Source of the DNA: Pseudovibrio sp947494035
GTDB taxonomy: Bacteria; Pseudomonadota; Alphaproteobacteria; Rhizobiales; Stappiaceae
Assembly (NCBI GenBank): GCA_947494035.1
Contig: CANLTN010000023.1
Location: forward strand, 1-64,000
Direction: 5' to 3'
DNA length: 64,000 nt
Part shown: piece by piece, positions 1 through 9,409 of the stretch
How the letters are laid out: every line of letters starts with the position of its first letter
How positions within the stretch are numbered: the first letter of the stretch is position 1
The notes under the pieces: model-generated
Database searches by the model: none
What the model was told of the DNA's origin: nothing
The model's input: only the letters and a program-made list of their open reading frames with translations
Translations under genes and position numbers: made by a program

Positions 1-99
1 CTCCTGAAAGAAAGTGAACCAGACAAATGTGCTCAAGCTAAGAACCTCTCGATTCAAATCAAACGCAATCCGCTTTAATCTGCTCCCCAACCCAGAACT

Positions 100-771
100 C
101 TATAGAGATTTCAAATAGGTGCGCACACGCAAGAACACAGAGGTAAACTGCTCGGCAGTGATCCTCCGCGTGTTCACATTGTACTGCGAGCAATGGAAGC
201 TGGAAAACAGTCGCAGTGAAGGCGTGAGCTGCACTTCAAGACCATGAGAAAAAGGATGATCCCGAGGTCTGAGCTCAAACGCCTTGAGCAATTCTTCGTG
301 CGCCGTGCGCCCAACAGCCACAACAGCCCGCGTCGCATCGCTCACATGCAGGCTCTCCATAAAGAACGGTCGGCAACTGCGAATTTCAGCAGGCTTTGGC
401 GCATTCTTCGGCGGTATGCACTTCACAACATTGGTAATACGCACGTCGATCGGTTCGATACCCAGCTCAGGTACCGCAGAATCGGTGTACTGCGCAAACC
501 CACTGGCCGTCAGTGCGCCATTGAGCATGTCACCGGAAAAATCACCGAAGAAAGGAATACCTGTGCGGTTGCCACCTTTGTGTCCGGGAGCGAGCCCGAC
601 AACAATAAGAGAGGCATCAACTGGACCATAATCCAGCACCGGCGCATTGTGCCAGTCAGGATGAAGCCCGCGCAACTCCTCCCTGTATGCAACAAGCCGA
701 GGACAAAGTAGACACTCCGTCCCCGGCTTTTGCAAAATCTCGATAGCTTGACGGACCTTAGTAGTCGTCAT
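100..771 (-). CDS. Uracil-DNA glycosylase, family 5 (UDGb-like)
   Basis: Base-excision repair enzyme expected to remove uracil and other deaminated bases from DNA. The protein has the family 4/5 glycine-rich active-site motif (GLAPGHKGGNRTG followed by PFFGD) and a second motif SFHCSQYN near the C-terminus. Cysteines in CLLCPRL, VVKCIPP and SCRPF are placed as in the 4Fe-4S cluster of this family. The start is taken at the ATG at 771 (MTTTKV) because the longer reading adds about 21 residues lying inside the upstream gene. Even so it overlaps the end of the NYN gene by 14 bases, so the two are probably translated together. Family assignment is firm; the exact substrate range is inferred. Confidence 0.85.
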   Translation of the reverse strand: MTTTKVRQAIEILQKPGTECLLCPRLVAYREELRGLHPDWHNAPVLDYGPVDASLIVVGLAPGHKGGNRTGIPFFGDFSGDMLNGALTASGFAQYTDSAVPELGIEPIDVRITNVVKCIPPKNAPKPAEIRSCRPFFMESLHVSDATRAVVAVGRTAHEELLKAFELRPRDHPFSHGLEVQLTPSLRLFSSFHCSQYNVNTRRITAEQFTSVFLRVRTYLKSL

Positions 772-1342
772 CTCCGATTTCTTCTTCCTCGGGCTCAAGA
801 CGAGGTGGACGCTCACTTGGATCACGGCCAACACGCTGCATCAGCGTGGACAGCTCGATGAAATGATCAGCCTGACGACGCAAGTCATCAGCAATCATTG
901 GAGGTTGTGTCTGCAGTGTAGAAACAACAGAAACCTTACGGCCACGACGCTGAAGCGCCTCGACCAAAGAACGGAAGTCACCATCACCAGAGAACAGTAC
1001 AATATGGTCTACATGGTCGATCAGCTGCATAGCATCTACAGCCAGCTCGATATCCATGTTGCCTTTAATCTTGCGACGCCCTGCAGAATCCACGAATTCC
1101 TTAACAGGTTTAGTAACGACCTTATAGCCATTATAATCCAACCAATCGATCAGAGGACGAATGGATGAATACTCCTGCTCTTCCACCAACGCAGTGTAAT
1201 AGTAAGCGCGTAGCAGGTAACCCTTGGATTGGAATTCTTTCAAGAGACGCTTGTAATCGATATCGAAGCCAATAGCTTTCGCCGTCGAATAAAGGTTCGC
1301 TCCATCAATGAATAAAGCAATCTTTTCGCGGGGATCAAACAT
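758..1342 (-). CDS. NYN domain protein (LabA/DUF88 family putative RNase)
   Basis: A 194-residue PIN-like NYN domain protein. The metal-binding acidic residues are visible in FIDGANLY near the N-terminus, in MDIELAVDAM in the middle and in SGDGDF at about residue 120. Proteins of this family are thought to be nucleases acting on RNA, but the substrate is unknown. A purine-rich ribosome site (GGAAAGG) lies upstream of the ATG. In many Hyphomicrobiales a gene of this type sits divergently upstream of rpoZ, as here. The acidic C-terminal tail (EPEEEEIGDDD) overlaps the start of the glycosylase gene. Confidence 0.85.
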   Translation of the reverse strand: MFDPREKIALFIDGANLYSTAKAIGFDIDYKRLLKEFQSKGYLLRAYYYTALVEEQEYSSIRPLIDWLDYNGYKVVTKPVKEFVDSAGRRKIKGNMDIELAVDAMQLIDHVDHIVLFSGDGDFRSLVEALQRRGRKVSVVSTLQTQPPMIADDLRRQADHFIELSTLMQRVGRDPSERPPRLEPEEEEIGDDDY

Positions 1343-2164
1343 ATTATTTTTAGCCTTTCCGCTGCACAGACGCGTAAGTCAGTAACTTGTTATAAGCAAT
1401 CACTTTCCGGGCATGCAAATTTGCTGACGTGACATGCCTGGAATGTATGCCATTCTAATTGACCCGGTTGCACTCTACGTTAAATCGAATACGCATTCGT
1501 TACGGACAAACATAAAACCTTGCCCCAAAGCATATATATTGCATTGATCTTGTTAATATTGGATCAGTGCGGTTCGATTCACCGGCCAGAAACTAAAACA
1601 AGATGAATGAAATTTACAGATGCCATCTTGCATAAATTAACAAGAACCCACTAAATATTCCTAGTTTGGATAATAGATACAATTTAGCTTAGAAACAAAC
1701 CTTCACATAGGGATAATATAGGTTCTAAGAGAAACAAAGTTTCCCTGTTTTTTAAAATACAGCACGTTGAGATAATAGTTAGCCGCCTAAACTTGGCAAT
1801 TTCCTTGTGTTACTTTTTTTCATCTATTCCAATTTCAATATGATTTTGGCTCGCGAGCTTCGCTAAGGAGTTGCAGACTCAGCGGTTCTTCCAGCTCGTG
1901 TAATACAATAATAAGCGATTATTATGGCCTGCCCCCACACGCCAATTCCACTCTCCCTAAGAGTATTAAAGATAAAATCATGTGCCACAGACCTAAAGCC
2001 CCGATTTTTCTATGGCCTAAACTCGCGCCTAAAAAGCAGAAGTTCCCCTTTTTCCTCATAGGATGTAAAGGAGTTACACACAAAATAAGCAAATGGCTCT
2101 TGCCTTAAAACAAGAAGCATTCTATGAGTGGCCTCTAAATTCCCAGATATAATGGAGTGATCGA
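1343..2164. other. Long AT-rich intergenic region between NYN gene and rpoZ
   Basis: About 820 bases with no convincing open reading frame, tRNA or repeat. It must hold the divergent promoters for the NYN gene and for rpoZ-rsh. The rpoZ ATG is preceded by a GGAG ribosome site. I saw no clear terminator or riboswitch. Confidence 0.5.
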
Positions 2165-2560
2165 ATGGCACGTGTGACCGTCGAAGATTGCGTCGACAAG
2201 GTCGAAAACCGGTTTGAGCTGGTTCTGCTTGCCAGCCATCGCGCCCGGATGATTTCCAGTGGCTCGCCGCTGACAATTGACCGCGACAACGATAAAAATC
2301 CAGTTGTCGCACTTCGCGAGATTGCTGAAGAAACAGTGAGCCCTGAGGACTTGAAAGAAGACCTCATTCACTCTCTTCAAAAGTTCGTTGAAGTGGACGA
2401 GCCGGAAGCAGAAACAGCTCCAATGGTTCCTAGTGACCCTAAACAACTTCAGATTAATGCAGTTGACGATTCAGAAGTAGAATACGACAGCATCACTGAA
2501 GAAGAAATGCTGAAGGGGCTTGAAAGCCTGGTACCGCCGGAACGTTCCGACGACTACTAA
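2165..2560 (+). CDS. rpoZ: RNA polymerase omega subunit
   Basis: Small subunit that helps fold and assemble the beta' subunit of RNA polymerase. The N-terminal half (MARVTVEDCVDKVENRFELV, then NPVVALREIAEETV) is the conserved omega fold; the acidic tail to residue 131 is typical of alphaproteobacterial homologues. It sits directly upstream of rsh, the standard arrangement in this class and a natural pairing because omega contributes to (p)ppGpp binding in proteobacteria. Confidence 0.97.
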   Translation: MARVTVEDCVDKVENRFELVLLASHRARMISSGSPLTIDRDNDKNPVVALREIAEETVSPEDLKEDLIHSLQKFVEVDEPEAETAPMVPSDPKQLQINAVDDSEVEYDSITEEEMLKGLESLVPPERSDDY

Positions 2561-2654
2561 ACCGCCTTCTGCAAGATGTCGGCGTCGGCCGGGCCGGCGC
2601 CTCGCATTTTCTGGTCCGGCCCTAGCTTATTTAAAGTGAAGCGGCCGCCCGAAA

Positions 2655-4892
2655 ATGATGCGTCAATACGAACTTGTTGAGAAAGTAACCAGCTACAATC
2701 CTAACGCGGATGAAGCACTGCTCAACAAGGCCTATGTTTATGCTATGCAAAAGCATGGCACCCAGACCCGTGCCTCTGGGGATCCATATATTTCCCACCC
2801 CCTCGAAGTTGCAGCAATCCTCACGGATCTGAAGCTTGACGACGCAACAATTGCAGTCGCCCTCCTTCATGACACCATTGAGGACACCGACGCTACTCGT
2901 GCAGAAATCGACCGCATGTTTGGCGAGGAAATCGGCAAGCTGGTCGATGGCCTGACAAAGATCCAGCGTCTGGATCTGGTCTCCCGTAAAGCAAAACAAG
3001 CTGAAAACTTCCGCAAGCTTCTGCTCGCGATTGCAGATGATGTTCGCGTTCTCCTCGTTAAGCTCGCTGACCGCCTGCACAACATGCGCACCCTGCATCA
3101 CATGCGTGAAGACAAGCGCATGCGCATTGCAGAAGAGACCATGGAGATCTACGCGCCCCTTGCAGGCCGAATGGGTATGCAGGATATTCGCGATGAACTG
3201 GAAGACATCTCCTTTACAACGCTGTATCCAGACGCCCGCGACACCATTCGCGAGCGCCTCGCAATTCTGCACAGTAAGACCGAAAGCCTGATCACCGATA
3301 TTGAAGAGGACCTAACCCAGCGCCTCGCCGATCAGGGCATCACTGCACGCATCAGCGGCCGCGAAAAGCGCGCCTATTCCATCTTCCGCAAGATGGAAGA
3401 GAAGTCTCTGGGCTTCGAGCAGCTCTCCGATATTTACGGCTTCCGCGCAATCGTACCAACTCCGGAAGATTGCTACCGCGTCCTCGGCGTGATCCACACA
3501 GCATGGCCATGCGTGCCGGGCCGCTTCAAGGATTACATCTCCACGCCCAAGCAGAACGACTACCGCTCCATTCACACCACAGTTGTCGGCCCCAAACGCC
3601 AGCGCGTTGAACTGCAGATCCGCACCGAAGCCATGCACCGCATCGCAGAAAACGGTATCGCGGCGCATGCACTCTACAAAGACGGTGTCACCGGTGGCCG
3701 GAACATTCAGTCCATGACCGCTGAATCGCGCGCCTATGGCTGGCTGCGTGGCACCATCGACCTGTTGGCACAAGGTGAGTCCCCGGAAGAATTCCTAGAG
3801 CATACCAAGCTGGAGCTTTTTCACGATCAAGTCTTCTGCTTCACACCAAAAGGCCGCCTGATCGCACTACCACGCGGCGCGACCCCAATCGACTTTGCCT
3901 ATGCCGTCCACACCGACATCGGCAACACCTGCGTTGGCTGTAAGATCAACGGGCGCATTTCCTCGCTGGTCACCGAACTCACCAATGGCGATGAAGTAGA
4001 CATCGTCCGCTCACAGGCCCAGACCCCTCCTCCAGCCTGGGAGAACATCGCAGTAACCGGCAAGGCCCGCTCCGCCATCCGCAAAGCAACCAAAGCTTCT
4101 GCGCGTCAGCAGTATGGCGGCCTTGGCAAGCACATCCTTGAGCGCACCTTCTCCCATGCTGGTAAGGACTTTGATGAATTGGCGCTCGAAGCGCACATCA
4201 AGAAGTTCAACATGGACACCACGCTCGACCTGCTCGTCGCGGTCGGAAGCGGAGATCTTCAGGCAAATGCCGTTCTGGAAGTCGCTTATCCGGACTATGC
4301 CCCTGTGATGAGCGCAGAGCGCAATGCAAGCACACCACCCGCGGCAGGCTCCGCCTCCGAGGGCTGGTTTGACTTGGACAAGGGCAGCTCGGTGAAGTTC
4401 AAGATTCCTGAAGGCTCTCCCGGCAACAGCTCAAACGGCTCACTACCGATCCGCACCAGCGTTTCTGGCTCCCTGCCTGTGCGTTTTGCCCCAAGCGGAG
4501 GCGCAGTCCCGGGTGATCGGATCGTTGGTATTCTCACACCGGGCATCGGTATCACCATTTATCCGATCCAGTCTCCGGACCTGAAGGAATTCGACGACCA
4601 GCCAGAGCGCTGGCTTGACGTACGCTGGGACATTGACCCCAACGCACCGGAGCGTTTCCCGGCACAAATTTGCGTGTTCGCAGTCAACGAACCCGGCTCA
4701 CTTGCGGCTATCACGAAAGTGATTAGCGACCATCGCGGCAACATTGATAATATCAAAATGATCCGCAAAGCCTCTGATTTTCACGAGATGCTAATTGATC
4801 TTGAGGTATGGGACTTAAAGCACCTGAACTTGATCCTGAACCAGCTGCGTGCCAAACCTAATGTTTCCGAAGCGCAAAGAGTAAACGGCTAG
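2655..4892 (+). CDS. rsh: Bifunctional (p)ppGpp synthetase/hydrolase (RelA/SpoT homologue)
   Basis: Makes and degrades the stringent-response alarmone. Domains in order: HD hydrolase (residues about 25-180, with HPLEVA and the catalytic HDTIEDT), synthetase (about 240-350, with YGFRAIV and KQNDYRSIHT), TGS (about 385-450, FCFTPKGRLIALPRG), and a C-terminal ACT domain (about 665-740). Both catalytic halves look intact, as expected for the single long Rsh of alphaproteobacteria. A glycine/serine/proline-rich segment at about 550-620 links the helical region to the ACT domain. The reading begins MMRQYE. It lies 94 bases after rpoZ and is probably co-transcribed. Confidence 0.97.
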   Translation: MMRQYELVEKVTSYNPNADEALLNKAYVYAMQKHGTQTRASGDPYISHPLEVAAILTDLKLDDATIAVALLHDTIEDTDATRAEIDRMFGEEIGKLVDGLTKIQRLDLVSRKAKQAENFRKLLLAIADDVRVLLVKLADRLHNMRTLHHMREDKRMRIAEETMEIYAPLAGRMGMQDIRDELEDISFTTLYPDARDTIRERLAILHSKTESLITDIEEDLTQRLADQGITARISGREKRAYSIFRKMEEKSLGFEQLSDIYGFRAIVPTPEDCYRVLGVIHTAWPCVPGRFKDYISTPKQNDYRSIHTTVVGPKRQRVELQIRTEAMHRIAENGIAAHALYKDGVTGGRNIQSMTAESRAYGWLRGTIDLLAQGESPEEFLEHTKLELFHDQVFCFTPKGRLIALPRGATPIDFAYAVHTDIGNTCVGCKINGRISSLVTELTNGDEVDIVRSQAQTPPPAWENIAVTGKARSAIRKATKASARQQYGGLGKHILERTFSHAGKDFDELALEAHIKKFNMDTTLDLLVAVGSGDLQANAVLEVAYPDYAPVMSAERNASTPPAAGSASEGWFDLDKGSSVKFKIPEGSPGNSSNGSLPIRTSVSGSLPVRFAPSGGAVPGDRIVGILTPGIGITIYPIQSPDLKEFDDQPERWLDVRWDIDPNAPERFPAQICVFAVNEPGSLAAITKVISDHRGNIDNIKMIRKASDFHEMLIDLEVWDLKHLNLILNQLRAKPNVSEAQRVNG

Positions 4893-4918
4893 CCGCTGAA
4901 AACAAAAAAGGGAAACCC

Positions 4919-5518
4919 ATGGACCCCAAAGCAGTCCTGGACGTTTTCAGAGAAACACATGCCCTGAGAGAAGGACACTTCGTCCTTCCCTCAGGCTGGC
5001 ACGGCTCAGCCTACCTGCAACGACAAAAGCTGCTAGAGTATCCCGACAAGGTCGAAATTCTGGCCTCCGAGCTAGTAAAGAAAATTGCAGCTAACCAGCT
5101 TCTCAACTTCTCGCATTTTGTTGCCCCCAGCTTAGGCGGCCTAATCGTCGCACTGCAAACTGCGCGGATTATGCAAAAGAGTGCCCTATGGCTCCGCCGC
5201 GAAGCCGGACAGTTCACGACCGGCCCAGCCACCATTCCAAAAAATTCAAATATATTTATAATTCAAGACGTTGTCGGAGCTGATTATCTATGCCTATCCA
5301 CAATTGAAGCCCTCCGCTCAAAGAGCATCAACCCCATAGGGATTGGTTGCTTTATCGACAGGAGTCTCGACGAACCGGACTTAGGGATACCTCTAATATC
5401 TCTTGCTCCATTAAAACTACCAGTGTATGCAGCCGAGAATGTACCAAGGGAACTTGCTGAGATACCGGCCATAGAAACAACCCCAGTCGAGCCGTTTAAA
5501 TGGCAAGATCAAAACTAA
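4919..5518 (+). CDS. pyrE: Orotate phosphoribosyltransferase-like protein with degenerate PRPP loop
   Basis: By position (after rsh) and overall sequence this is the alphaproteobacterial PyrE: N-terminal EGHFVLPSGWHG, middle VAPSLGGLIVALQTAR, and the C-terminal stretch around CFIDRSLDEPDLG. PyrE makes orotidine 5'-phosphate from orotate and PRPP. The PRPP-binding signature, normally E-D-h-V-T-T-G-x-S, reads IIQDVVGADYL here: both threonines, the glycine and the serine are lost. The usual RK-E-x-K segment reads RREAGQF. It may be inactive or changed in function; the cell would then need another pyrE. A good AGGGAAA ribosome site precedes the ATG. No frameshift is present, so selection still seems to hold the frame. 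Confidence 0.75.
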   Translation: MDPKAVLDVFRETHALREGHFVLPSGWHGSAYLQRQKLLEYPDKVEILASELVKKIAANQLLNFSHFVAPSLGGLIVALQTARIMQKSALWLRREAGQFTTGPATIPKNSNIFIIQDVVGADYLCLSTIEALRSKSINPIGIGCFIDRSLDEPDLGIPLISLAPLKLPVYAAENVPRELAEIPAIETTPVEPFKWQDQN

Positions 5519-5537
5519 GCAAAGCACTTGACCCAAA

Positions 5538-6122
5538 ATGATTTTTAAACGGCGGGACAAACCAACGAGAATAGAACGTATCCGCATAGCTGTGTGGCCG
5601 CGCCATAGCTGGTCTCGCTCCTTCAGGTACTTCTCAAAACGTGTTCTCCGCCTTTCAGCCAGCCCAAGAAAGATTGCAGCAGGCTTTGCCGCAGGCGCCG
5701 CAGCTTCATTCACACCCTTCCTTGGCTTTCATTTTATTCTCAGCTTCATACTGGCCTACATCTTACGCGGGAACTTTCTTGCAGCCGCATTGGGCACCGC
5801 CGTCGGCAATCCCCTTACCTTCCCGTTCATCTGGGCCAGCACATACAAGATTGGCCTTTACATCCTCGATCAGGAAGACAAGCCCCTACCAGATCTCAGT
5901 GACCATCTGGACCATTCCATGTTGTCACAGTCTCTGGACACGATTTGGCCAATCCTAAAGCCCATGCTGATCGGCTCGATTCCGCTGGGTCTGGCTGTCG
6001 GCATCTTTTTCTATTTTGTTGTGCTCGGTTCCGTATCAACCTATCAAAAAGCCCGGCATCACCGCTTTCGCATGAAAAGAAAGCTGGTAGAGAAAAACAG
6101 AAGAAAAAATAAGGGCAAGTAA
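5538..6122 (+). CDS. DUF2062 domain membrane protein
   Basis: A 194-residue protein of unknown function. A basic N-terminal tail (FKRRDKPTRIERIRIAVWPR) is followed by the DUF2062 core with FAAGAAASFTPFLGFH, an alternating small/aromatic hydrophobic segment (ILAYILRGNFLAAALGTAVGN) and a further membrane segment near residues 145-165. The C-terminus is very basic. Genes of this family sit between pyrE and acpS in related genomes; the role is not known. Confidence 0.85.
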   Translation: MIFKRRDKPTRIERIRIAVWPRHSWSRSFRYFSKRVLRLSASPRKIAAGFAAGAAASFTPFLGFHFILSFILAYILRGNFLAAALGTAVGNPLTFPFIWASTYKIGLYILDQEDKPLPDLSDHLDHSMLSQSLDTIWPILKPMLIGSIPLGLAVGIFFYFVVLGSVSTYQKARHHRFRMKRKLVEKNRRKNKGK

Positions 6123-6274
6123 CGCGAACCGATGACTGGGTTCTTGGCGATGAGCAAACCAACAGAACGTGCGGCCCGCCTCCTTTTTTGAACGAAGCAC
6201 CTGAACAACCAACTCTGAAGGCTTGAGACATGTAGGTTCACAGGCCAATATGTCCGTGAGACAACGAGGCACAG

Positions 6275-6694
6275 ATGATTATTGGCATTGGCAGCGATCT
6301 AAGCGATATCCGCAGAATTGAAAAAACGCTTTCGCGGTTTCCTGATCGTTTCACACAACGCGTCTTCACCGAGATTGAGCGGGCAAAAGCCGAAAGTCGC
6401 GCCAACAAGGCTGCAACCTATGCAAAACGCTTTGCGGCCAAGGAAGCCTGCTCCAAAGCTTTGGGCACAGGTCTATCCATGGGCGTTGCCTGGAAAGAAA
6501 TGGGCGTGGTGAACCTGCCAAGCGGTAAACCGACCATACATCTGACTGGCGGCGCGAAAGAAAGACTGGATAAACTTATACCAAATGGCTTTGTGCCACG
6601 AATTGACCTTACAATTACCGATGATTACCCACTAGCACAGGCATTTGTTGTCATTTCAGCGTGGCCAGAGGACTGGCCCGGCCTCGAAGCGTGA
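6275..6694 (+). CDS. acpS: Holo-[acyl-carrier-protein] synthase
   Basis: Transfers 4'-phosphopantetheine from coenzyme A to a serine of acyl carrier protein. Family motifs are clear: IGIGSDLSDIRRIE at the N-terminus, with the metal-binding Asp, and RFAAKEACSKALGTG around residue 50. Length (139 residues) is normal. A GAGG ribosome site lies upstream. It starts the lipid/secretion/RNA block acpS-lepB-rnc-era-recO. Confidence 0.95.
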   Translation: MIIGIGSDLSDIRRIEKTLSRFPDRFTQRVFTEIERAKAESRANKAATYAKRFAAKEACSKALGTGLSMGVAWKEMGVVNLPSGKPTIHLTGGAKERLDKLIPNGFVPRIDLTITDDYPLAQAFVVISAWPEDWPGLEA

Positions 6695-6838
6695 AAACGT
6701 AAATGAACTGGATTGCAGAAGTGGCCTTGAACCGCTAATAGATCCACCTATGTGAATATAATTGTCGGGGACTGACTCGCCTTACAAAAGTGACGGGCAC
6801 TAGGCCGAGCGAGTATTCTCTTACCACGAAGGATGAAC

Positions 6839-7588
6839 ATGAGCCAATCCAAAGAAAAGGAGCAGGAAGGCGGCGTATACGAGACCATTAAGGTCATCGC
6901 CCAAGCTCTTCTGCTCGCTCTGGTTGTTAGAACACTTCTTTTTCAGCCATTTTTTATTCCTTCGGGCTCCATGAAAGACACTTTGCTGATTGGTGACTAC
7001 CTTTTTGTCTCCAAATACAGCTATGGCTACTCAAAGTACTCTTTCCCGTTTGGTCTGGCACCGTTTGATGGTCGCGTCTGGAGCTCTACTCCCGAACGCG
7101 GCGATGTTGCAGTCTTCAAGCTCCCGACAGACACCTCGATTGACTATATTAAACGTGTCATTGGCTTGCCGGGTGATGAAATTCAGATGATCGACGGTAT
7201 TCTGCACATCAACGGTGAACCTGTTGAGCGCAGACGTATTGACGACTACATCGAGAAAGACAGCTACGGCAACATCCAACAGGTTCCGCGCTACGTTGAG
7301 ACGCTTCCAAATGGCGTGAGTTATCAGACCCTCGATCTCACAACCAACGGCCCGCTGGACAACACGGGTGTTTATCACGTACCAGCAGGCCACTACTTCA
7401 TGATGGGTGATAACCGGGACAACTCGCAGGACAGTCGCGTTACGTCCCTCGTGGGCTATGTCCCATTCGAGAACTTCATGGGCCGCGCTGAAATTATCTT
7501 CTTCTCAATCGAAGATAATCAACCTGCATGGATGTTCTGGAAATGGCCTTGGAGCGTCCGCTGGGATAGAATTGGCGACCTGCTCTAA
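6839..7588 (+). CDS. lepB: Signal peptidase I
   Basis: Membrane serine protease that removes signal peptides from exported proteins. One N-terminal membrane helix (about residues 15-35) is followed by the catalytic serine in PSGSMKDTL and the general-base lysine in YIKRVIGLPGD; the substrate-binding motif MGDNRDNSQDSR is also present. The start at 6839 is preferred because AAGGA lies seven bases upstream; an in-frame ATG at 6833 touches that ribosome site. A strong terminator follows the gene. Confidence 0.95.
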   Translation: MSQSKEKEQEGGVYETIKVIAQALLLALVVRTLLFQPFFIPSGSMKDTLLIGDYLFVSKYSYGYSKYSFPFGLAPFDGRVWSSTPERGDVAVFKLPTDTSIDYIKRVIGLPGDEIQMIDGILHINGEPVERRRIDDYIEKDSYGNIQQVPRYVETLPNGVSYQTLDLTTNGPLDNTGVYHVPAGHYFMMGDNRDNSQDSRVTSLVGYVPFENFMGRAEIIFFSIEDNQPAWMFWKWPWSVRWDRIGDLL

Positions 7589-7647
7589 AGAGCTTCGCCC
7601 CCCTTAGGGGTTTCCGGTTTACGGAAAATCGCATAATTACATTTGAA

Positions 7648-7682
7648 GCAGTTTGGGTGATCCTAATAATCACCCAAACTGC
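7648..7682 (+). terminator. Rho-independent terminator after lepB
   Basis: Perfect 14-bp stem (GCAGTTTGGGTGAT paired with its complement), seven-base loop, followed by TTTCTT. It ends about 45 bases before rnc, so rnc-era-recO may use a separate promoter or readthrough. Confidence 0.8.
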
Positions 7683-7726
7683 TTTCTTAAGTCTGCAAAG
7701 CAGTCTTCAAAGGAATTAGCCGGAAT

Positions 7727-8434
7727 ATGGGCAAAAGAAAAAGACCGGTATCAGACGCAGCTCTAGAAGAGCGCATTGGCTACACGTTCACCAACAAGGA
7801 ACTCCTTGTCCGGGCGCTTACCCACGCCAGCGCACTTCCCGTGGCAAAGGCCTCCCTGCACTCTTATCAACGTCTGGAGTTTCTGGGCGACCGCGTTCTC
7901 GGCCTTGCCATTGCAACAATGCTGGAAGAAAACTTCCCCAAAGCAGATGAAGGGGAGCTTGCTCGCCGCCTCAACCAACTTGTAAAGCGCGAGACATGCG
8001 CTGAGGTTTCCAAGGCAATCGGCATTGGCCAATACATGCGCGTTGGTGAAGCGGAAGCACACACCGGCGGGCGAACTAAAACCGCAATTCTTGCAGACAT
8101 GTGTGAGAGCCTGATTGCAGCAATTTACCTTGATAGCGGATTTGAAGAGGCCGAAAGCTTCATCAAACGCTATTTTGCTGACAGAATGGTATCCTACACA
8201 GGCCCGTTGCGAGATGCCAAAACAACTCTTCAGGAGTGGGCGCAGTCCAAAGGACGTCCTACCCCGCATTACGAAACAATTGCTCGCAGTGGTCCCGACC
8301 ATGCCCCGATCTTCAAGATCCGCGTAAATGTGGAAGGCGTTGATCCCGGTGAAGCTGTCGGAAGCTCAAAGCGCATTGCAGAACAGTCCGCTGCCGAGAA
8401 CATCCTGCGCCGCGAAGGCGTATGGAGCGAATAG
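7727..8434 (+). CDS. rnc: Ribonuclease III
   Basis: Double-stranded RNA endonuclease that processes ribosomal RNA precursors and many messages. The catalytic signature RLEFLGDRVLGL lies at about residue 47, a second acidic catalytic region (DMCESLIAAIYLDSG) at about 125, and the C-terminal double-stranded RNA-binding domain (about 160-230) ends with KRIAEQSAAENIL. Length is 235 residues, normal for the family. era follows after seven bases, so the two are co-expressed. Confidence 0.97.
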   Translation: MGKRKRPVSDAALEERIGYTFTNKELLVRALTHASALPVAKASLHSYQRLEFLGDRVLGLAIATMLEENFPKADEGELARRLNQLVKRETCAEVSKAIGIGQYMRVGEAEAHTGGRTKTAILADMCESLIAAIYLDSGFEEAESFIKRYFADRMVSYTGPLRDAKTTLQEWAQSKGRPTPHYETIARSGPDHAPIFKIRVNVEGVDPGEAVGSSKRIAEQSAAENILRREGVWSE

Positions 8435-8441
8435 GTCTTAA

Positions 8442-9401
8442 ATGAACGACGAAAACAACAACAATGACCTGCCAGAGGGCATGAACTTCAACCTCGGCAA
8501 ACTCAACGAAAACACACGCGCTGGCTTTGTCGCGTTGATTGGCGCGCCAAATGCGGGCAAGTCGACGCTACTGAACCAGTTGGTTGGCACAAAAGTTTCA
8601 ATCGTCACCCACAAGGTGCAAACAACCCGTGCAATCGTACGCGGTGTTGCCATTGAAGACGATAGCCAGGTTATCTTCGTTGACACCCCAGGTATCTTCC
8701 GCCCGAAACGCCGTCTGGACCGCGCAATGGTCGACACAGCGTGGGGCGGCGCAAAGGATGCTGATGTGGTTGCCGTTCTCATTGACGCAAAGAAAGGCAT
8801 CAATGAATCCGTCGAGCGCATCCTGAACGAGCTGGAGCATATCAAACTCCCGAAGGTTCTGATCCTCAACAAGATCGACATCACCAAGCGTGAACAGCTC
8901 TTGGCACTGGCCGCAAAGGCCAACGAATACACCAAGTTCGACCAGACCTTCATGGTCTCCGCGATCAATGGCTCCGGCACCAAGGACATATTGAAGTACT
9001 TTGCCGACCAGATGCCAAAGGGCCCATGGCTCTATCCGGAAGATCAGGCCTCCGACATTCCTCTGCGGATGCTGGCCGCTGAAATCACCCGCGAGAAGCT
9101 GTACCTGCGTCTCCATGAGGAACTGCCTTACATCTCCACTGTCGAAACTGACAAATGGGAAGACAAGAAGGACGGCTCTGTCCGCATCGAGCAAACGATC
9201 TTCGTTGAGCGTGACAGCCAGAAGTCAATCGTTCTGGGCAAGAACGGCCAGACCATCAAGGCCATCTCGAAAGCTGCCCGCGAGGAGCTTTCCGAAGCTT
9301 TTGAGACAACGATCCATCTCTTTGTGTTTGTGAAAGTGCGTGAAAACTGGTCTGATGATCCAGAACGCTATCGCAACATGGGACTGGACTTCCCGCATTA
9401 G
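8442..9401 (+). CDS. era: GTPase Era
   Basis: Essential ribosome-associated GTPase that binds the 3' end of 16S rRNA during 30S maturation. GTPase motifs: G1 GAPNAGKST, G3 DTPGIF, G4 NKIDIT; the C-terminal KH domain holds KSIVLGKNGQTIKAI. The short N-terminal extension is rich in Asn, Asp and Glu (MNDENNNNDLPE), longer than in E. coli but common in Hyphomicrobiales. It is translated closely after rnc. Confidence 0.97.
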   Translation: MNDENNNNDLPEGMNFNLGKLNENTRAGFVALIGAPNAGKSTLLNQLVGTKVSIVTHKVQTTRAIVRGVAIEDDSQVIFVDTPGIFRPKRRLDRAMVDTAWGGAKDADVVAVLIDAKKGINESVERILNELEHIKLPKVLILNKIDITKREQLLALAAKANEYTKFDQTFMVSAINGSGTKDILKYFADQMPKGPWLYPEDQASDIPLRMLAAEITREKLYLRLHEELPYISTVETDKWEDKKDGSVRIEQTIFVERDSQKSIVLGKNGQTIKAISKAAREELSEAFETTIHLFVFVKVRENWSDDPERYRNMGLDFPH

Positions 9402-9409
9402 GCAACACC

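Noticed and set aside
2631..3272. 213-codon frame antisense to rsh
   Set aside because: Lies within the clear Rsh coding region and has no family features.
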